64,000 bases of DNA, taken from positions 62,001 to 126,000 of the forward strand of contig NZ_AEPB01000032.1 of assembly GCF_000189395.1 (NCBI RefSeq), read 5' to 3'. The notes under the pieces were generated by a model that did no database searches, was not told the DNA's origin, and saw only the letters and a program-made list of their open reading frames with translations. The number at the start of each line of letters is the position of its first letter. The first letter of the stretch is position 1. Both the position numbers and the translations under genes were made by a program. Shown here one piece after another: positions 59,923-64,000 of this stretch. This DNA is from Planococcus donghaensis MPA1U2. Lineage in GTDB: Bacteria > Bacillota > Bacilli > Bacillales_A > Planococcaceae.

Positions 59923-62040
59923 ATGGAGCAAACAAAAAAAGTCTACACATTGGATTGGGCAGGCCGCGAATTACAAGTAGAGGTTGGCCAATTAGCAAAA
60001 CAAGCAAACGGGGCTGCATTAATCCGTTACGGTGATACAGCAGTCTTATCAACTGCAACAGCATCAAAAACGCCAAAACCATTAGATTTCTTCCCGTTAA
60101 CTGTAAACTACGAAGAACGTCTTTATGCAGTTGGTAAAATTCCGGGTGGATTTATTAAACGTGAAGGGCGTCCGTCTGAAAAAGCGACGTTAACGAGCCG
60201 TTTAATTGACCGTCCAATCCGTCCGTTATTCCCAGATGGTTTCCGTAATGAAGTTCAAGTAATTTCAATGGTTATGTCTGTTGATCAAGATTGCCCATCA
60301 GAGATGGCTGCAATGTTTGGGTCTTCATTAGCATTGATGATTTCAGATATTCCATTTGGCGGACCGATCGCTGGCGTAATCGTTGGATTAATCGATGGTC
60401 AGTATATTATTAACCCAACAAACGATCAGCTTGAGCAAAGCTCAATTAACTTAATCGTAGCTGGAACAAAAGATGCGATCAATATGGTAGAAGCAGGAGC
60501 AAAAGAAGTTTCTGAAGAAGTCATTTTAGAAGCAATTATGTTCGGTCACGAAGAGATTAAGAAATTGATCGCTTTCCAAGAACAAATCGCTGAAGAAGTG
60601 GGCAAAGCAAAATCTGACATCCAGTTGTATGAATTAGATGCAGAATTGACATCTTCCCTTAAAGACGCTGTTGAAGCGGATTTGAACGCAGCTGTTCAAA
60701 TTAACGAAAAACAAGCGCGCAACGAAGCAATTGACGAAGTTAAAGCACGTGCTATGGCAGCTTATGAAGAATCTGATGATGCAGTTAAAAAACAAGCAGG
60801 TCAAATTTTAGACAAAATGGTGAAAGATGAAGTTCGTCGTTTAATTACAGACGAAAAAATTCGTCCGGATGGCCGTGGACCTTCTGAAATCCGTCCATTG
60901 TCTTCTGAAGTTGGCATTTTGAACCGTACGCATGGTTCTGGTCTATTTACGCGTGGCCAAACGCAAGCGATGAGTATTTGTACGCTAGGCGCATTAGGTG
61001 ACGTTCAAATCATCGATGGTCTTGGTATTGAAGATACAAAACGCTTTATGCACCACTACAATTTCCCGTTATTCTCGGTAGGTGAAACTGGATTCCTTCG
61101 TGGACCAGGACGTCGTGAGATCGGTCACGGGGCACTTGGTGAGCGCGCGTTAGAAGCGGTTATTCCAAACGAAAAAGATTTCCCTTATACAATTCGTCTT
61201 GTTGCAGAAGTACTTGAATCGAACGGTTCTACTTCACAAGCAAGTATTTGTGCTTCAACACTTGCGATGATGGATGCAGGTGTACCACTTACAGCTCCAG
61301 TTGCAGGTATTGCAATGGGTCTAGTGAAAAAAGGCGATAACTATACGGTATTGTCTGATATTCAAGGAATGGAAGATCACCTTGGCGATATGGACTTTAA
61401 AGTAGCCGGTACTGCAAAAGGCATTACAGCTCTTCAAATGGATATCAAGATAGACGGTCTTTCTCGTGAAATTTTAGAAGAAGCGTTGACGCAAGCTCAA
61501 ATTGGCCGTATCCACATTTTAGAATCAATGTTGGCGACAATTGCTGAACCGAGAACTACTCTTTCTAAATATGCTCCGAAAATCATTATGGTGAAGATCA
61601 ACCCAGACAAGATCCGCGATGTTATCGGGCCTGGTGGTAAAGTGATCAACAAAATCATTGATGAAACTGGCGTTAAAATTGATACTGAACAAGACGGTAC
61701 AATCTTCATTTCATCTGTTGATGAAGAAATGAATGCAAAAGCGAAAGCAATGATTGAAAACATCGTTCGCGAGGCGAAAGTCGGCGAATATTACGAAGGT
61801 AAAGTAAAACGCATCGAGAAGTTTGGCGCATTCGTTGAATTGTTCCCTGGTAAAGATGGACTTCTTCATATTTCTGAAATCCAAGAAGAACGGACAAAAG
61901 AAGTGGAAGATGTCTTGAAGATGGATCAAATCATCCAAGTCAAAGTAATTGAAATTGACCGTCAAGGCCGTGTAAACTTATCACGTAAAGTTGTTTTAAA
62001 AGAACAAAAAGAAGCAGCTGAAAAACAAAATCAAGAATAA
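59923..62040 (+). CDS. pnp: Polynucleotide phosphorylase
   Basis: A 705-residue 3' to 5' exoribonuclease using phosphate. Two RNase PH-like domains flank an alpha-helical domain, with [23 protein letters not shown] and [23 protein letters not shown]. The KH domain includes the GPGGKVI loop near residue 569 and the S1 domain spans about 619-690. AGAGGAG precedes the ATG. A strong terminator follows. Confidence 0.97.
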   Translation: MEQTKKVYTLDWAGRELQVEVGQLAKQANGAALIRYGDTAVLSTATASKTPKPLDFFPLTVNYEERLYAVGKIPGGFIKREGRPSEKATLTSRLIDRPIRPLFPDGFRNEVQVISMVMSVDQDCPSEMAAMFGSSLALMISDIPFGGPIAGVIVGLIDGQYIINPTNDQLEQSSINLIVAGTKDAINMVEAGAKEVSEEVILEAIMFGHEEIKKLIAFQEQIAEEVGKAKSDIQLYELDAELTSSLKDAVEADLNAAVQINEKQARNEAIDEVKARAMAAYEESDDAVKKQAGQILDKMVKDEVRRLITDEKIRPDGRGPSEIRPLSSEVGILNRTHGSGLFTRGQTQAMSICTLGALGDVQIIDGLGIEDTKRFMHHYNFPLFSVGETGFLRGPGRREIGHGALGERALEAVIPNEKDFPYTIRLVAEVLESNGSTSQASICASTLAMMDAGVPLTAPVAGIAMGLVKKGDNYTVLSDIQGMEDHLGDMDFKVAGTAKGITALQMDIKIDGLSREILEEALTQAQIGRIHILESMLATIAEPRTTLSKYAPKIIMVKINPDKIRDVIGPGGKVINKIIDETGVKIDTEQDGTIFISSVDEEMNAKAKAMIENIVREAKVGEYYEGKVKRIEKFGAFVELFPGKDGLLHISEIQEERTKEVEDVLKMDQIIQVKVIEIDRQGRVNLSRKVVLKEQKEAAEKQNQE

Positions 62041-62052
62041 AGTTAACCATAC

Positions 62053-62082
62053 TAAAATTGCCGACTTTGTCGGCAATTTTTT
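62053..62082 (+). terminator. Rho-independent terminator after pnp
   Basis: AAAATTGCCGAC pairs perfectly with GTCGGCAATTTT across a 3-base loop, followed by TT. Confidence 0.92.
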
Positions 62083-62103
62083 ACTATGAGGAGGAACATG
62101 CAC

Positions 62104-63330
62104 ATGGTAACTACACAGACTTGCAAAAATGGATTGCGCATTGTTTCCGAACATATCCCGCATTTTCATTCTGTCGCAATGGGTGTCTTTGTGAATAACG
62201 GATCCCGAGACGAATTGCCAGAAGAAAATGGCATTACCCATTTTATCGAACATATGCTGTTTAAAGGTACAGAGTCACGAACAGCTAAAGAAATCGCTCG
62301 TGAATTTGATCGTATTGGCGGCGATATAAACGCTTATACTTCAAAAGAATATACATGCTACTATGCCAAAGTATTAGATCATCATGCAGAACACGCAGTA
62401 ACAGTGCTAGCGGATATGTTTTTCCACTCACAAATGGACCCAGAAGAGTTTGATAAAGAACGCCAAGTTATTCTTGAAGAAATCAGCATGACAGAAGATA
62501 TGCCTGACGATGATGTTCATGAGCAACTTTGGCGTGTGATGTATCCAGAAAATTCCATTGGCGCACCCATACTTGGAACTGCTGAAACATTAGCGGCATT
62601 TACACCAGAGAAAATTCGCGATTATATAAACCGCCACTATACGCCAGCAAATACGGTCGTATCAGTAGCAGGTAATATCACTCCAGCATTATTAGAGAAG
62701 ATTGAAGCATTATTTGGAAACTTTGAAAAAGAAGAAAATCCTAAAAAATACGAGCTTCCTAATTTCACTTCTGGCTATTCCTTAAAAAACAAAGAAACGG
62801 AACAAGGTCATTTATGCCTTGGTTATCCGGGCTTATCTTTAAACGATCCAGATATTTATAACATTACAGTGTTAAACAATATTATCGGTGGATCTATGTC
62901 TTCAAGGTTGTTCCAAGAAATTAGAGAACAACGAGGTTTAGCTTATTCTATTTTCTCTTATCATTCGGCATATTCCGACCACGGAACGTTGGCAATTTAC
63001 GGAGGAACTTCAGATGAGCAAATGGCTGAAATGCAACAAGTTATTTTAAGCTTGTTAAAAGAACTAAAAAATGGTGGCATCACCGAGCAAGAAATTACAG
63101 ATTCTAAAGAGCAGTTAAAAGGCAGTTTAATGCTCGGACTTGAAAGTACGAGCGCGCGCATGAGCCGCAACGGCAGACATGAATTGCTACTGGGGAAACA
63201 CCAGTCTTATGAAGAAGTATTAACACAAATCGACCAAGTTTCACTCGAAAAAGTAATGGAACTATTAGAAATTTTAGTAGAAACTCCAGCTATTTCTATA
63301 ATTCGACCGAAAGAAGCTTCCTTAGTTTAA
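62104..63330 (+). CDS. mlpA: M16-family zinc peptidase (YmxG/MlpA)
   Basis: A 408-residue insulinase-type processing peptidase. The inverted zinc motif HFIEHM (His-x-x-Glu-His) lies near residue 50, followed by the distal Glu around LEEISM; the C-terminal half includes GGSMSSRLFQEIREQRGLAYS. Its substrate is unknown. The ATG at 62104 is correctly spaced from GGAGG at 62090-62094, unlike the ATG at 62098. ylxY lies before it in B. subtilis and ymxH after it; both are absent here. Confidence 0.9.
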   Translation: MVTTQTCKNGLRIVSEHIPHFHSVAMGVFVNNGSRDELPEENGITHFIEHMLFKGTESRTAKEIAREFDRIGGDINAYTSKEYTCYYAKVLDHHAEHAVTVLADMFFHSQMDPEEFDKERQVILEEISMTEDMPDDDVHEQLWRVMYPENSIGAPILGTAETLAAFTPEKIRDYINRHYTPANTVVSVAGNITPALLEKIEALFGNFEKEENPKKYELPNFTSGYSLKNKETEQGHLCLGYPGLSLNDPDIYNITVLNNIIGGSMSSRLFQEIREQRGLAYSIFSYHSAYSDHGTLAIYGGTSDEQMAEMQQVILSLLKELKNGGITEQEITDSKEQLKGSLMLGLESTSARMSRNGRHELLLGKHQSYEEVLTQIDQVSLEKVMELLEILVETPAISIIRPKEASLV

Positions 63331-63345
63331 GGAAGCTTTTTTGTG
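63314..63345 (+). terminator. Rho-independent terminator overlapping the mlpA stop
   Basis: AAGCTTCCTTA (63314-63324) pairs perfectly with TAAGGAAGCTT (63328-63338), followed by T. The stop codon TAA lies in the right arm. Confidence 0.92.
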
Positions 63346-63352
63346 TTTTCTA

Positions 63353-63382
63353 TTCCTTTAGCAGACTAAATTATGTTACAAT
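63353..63382 (+). promoter_or_regulatory. asd promoter candidate, extended -10
   Basis: TGT precedes a TACAAT (63377-63382) that would start transcription about 25 bases before asd. The -35 (TTCCTT at 63353-63358, 18-base spacer) is poor. Confidence 0.5.
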
Positions 63383-63413
63383 AACTCAAATCATTATTGA
63401 GGGAGCGAATAGT

Positions 63414-64000
63414 TTGAAAACATACAATGTGGCAATTATGGGTGCAACAGGAGCAGTTGGTCAGCAAATGAAAGAGCAATTGGAAAAACGAAACTTCCCG
63501 GTAAAAGATATCGTCTTTTTGTCTTCTAGTCGTTCTGCTGGAAAAGAAATTGAATTCAATGGCAAAACGTATACTGTGCAAGAAGCAAAGCCAGAATCAT
63601 TTGAAGGCATCGATATTGCGTTGTTTAGTGCTGGGGGCAGTGTATCAGAGAAGTTTGCACCAGAAGCTGTTAAACGTGGCGCAATTGTTATTGATAATAC
63701 GAGCGCATTCCGTATGGATAAAGAAGTGCCGCTTGTTGTGCCTGAAGTAAACAAAGAGGATCTTCGTTTACACAAAGGAATTATTGCCAACCCAAACTGT
63801 TCAACGATTCAAATGGTTTGTGCGTTACAACCATTAAAAGAGTTGTACGGGATGAGCAAAGTTGTCGTTTCGACTTATCAAGCAGTGTCTGGTGCTGGAA
63901 TTGATGCCATCAATGAATTAAAAGCGCAAGCTGCTGACTTTGATAACGCAAAAGATGCAGAAGCAAAAGTGTTACCGGTTAAATCGGCTGAACATCATTA
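63414..64000 (+). CDS. asd: Aspartate-semialdehyde dehydrogenase (3' end outside window)
   Basis: The first 195 codons of an NADPH enzyme that makes aspartate semialdehyde for lysine/diaminopimelate, threonine and methionine synthesis; the frame remains open to the window end. The N-terminal NADP motif VAIMGATGAVGQQM and active Cys129 in NPNCST are present. Translation starts with TTG after GAGGGAG. About 150 residues are missing. In B. subtilis spoVFA and spoVFB lie upstream of asd; here it follows mlpA. Confidence 0.95.
   Translation, partial: MKTYNVAIMGATGAVGQQMKEQLEKRNFPVKDIVFLSSSRSAGKEIEFNGKTYTVQEAKPESFEGIDIALFSAGGSVSEKFAPEAVKRGAIVIDNTSAFRMDKEVPLVVPEVNKEDLRLHKGIIANPNCSTIQMVCALQPLKELYGMSKVVVSTYQAVSGAGIDAINELKAQAADFDNAKDAEAKVLPVKSAEHH

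Noticed and set aside
1-64000. Search for tRNA genes, insertion sequences, prophage or defence clusters
   Set aside because: Every interval is accounted for by conserved housekeeping genes and short regulatory gaps; none of these elements was recognised.

Overview
The window is a 64 kb stretch of conserved chromosomal backbone from a low-GC Gram-positive bacterium of the Bacillales. Gene order follows the Bacillus subtilis rsmB-to-asd segment closely (rsmB, prpC, prkC, rsgA, rpe, thiN, rpmB, asp23-like, fakA, sdaAB/AA, recG, fapR, plsX, fabD, fabG, acpP, rnc, smc, ftsY, ylxM, ffh, rpsP and so on to asd). The genes B. subtilis keeps here for sporulation (spoVM, spoVFA/spoVFB, ylxY, ymxH) and its large flagellar/chemotaxis cluster between codY and rpsB are absent, and lepB sits between rplS and rbgA. 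This suggests a non-sporulating member of the Planococcaceae (Planococcus/Planomicrobium-like). That taxonomic guess rests on synteny and protein character only; no database search was possible.

Layout. 1-5755: rRNA methyltransferase end, Ser/Thr phosphatase-kinase pair, ribosome assembly GTPase, pentose epimerase, thiamine pyrophosphokinase. 5907-6095: rpmB, the only minus-strand gene. 6316-12092: Asp23-family protein, fatty acid kinase, serine dehydratase, RecG. 12147-15705: a FapR-controlled phospholipid/fatty-acid operon with a visible operator. 15827-22929: RNase III, SMC, and the signal recognition particle genes. 23023-25330: ribosome/tRNA-modification genes ending in rplS with a structured leader. 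25430-34555: signal peptidase, RbgA, RNase HII, succinyl-CoA synthetase, DprA, topoisomerase I, TrmFO. 34623-38341: xerC-hslV-hslU-codY. 38564-41618: rpsB, tsf, pyrH, frr. 41771-52054: isoprenoid/phospholipid genes, site-2 protease, ProRS, PolC. 52181-59368: the nusA-infB operon through ribF. 59504-64000: rpsO, pnp, an M16 peptidase, and the start of asd (cut by the window end). rsmB is cut by the window start.

Almost every gene is on the plus strand and packed tightly, with many 1-11 nt overlaps. No gene-free stretch exceeds about 230 bases, and most gaps hold a hairpin terminator, a promoter or a structured leader. Ten CDS use TTG or GTG starts, usually with a strong ribosome binding site.

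No mobile element, CRISPR array, tRNA, prophage or defence cluster was seen, and I found no convincing undescribed multi-gene system. The observations most worth following are regulatory: promoters nested inside the terminator of the preceding gene (fapR, xerC, lepB), an attenuator-like hairpin ahead of rimP-nusA, and structured leaders ahead of rpsB, rplS and rpsO. Also notable are an HslV without the Ser2 nucleophile described for B. subtilis, and a Gln/Arg/Ser/Gly repeat linker in IF2.
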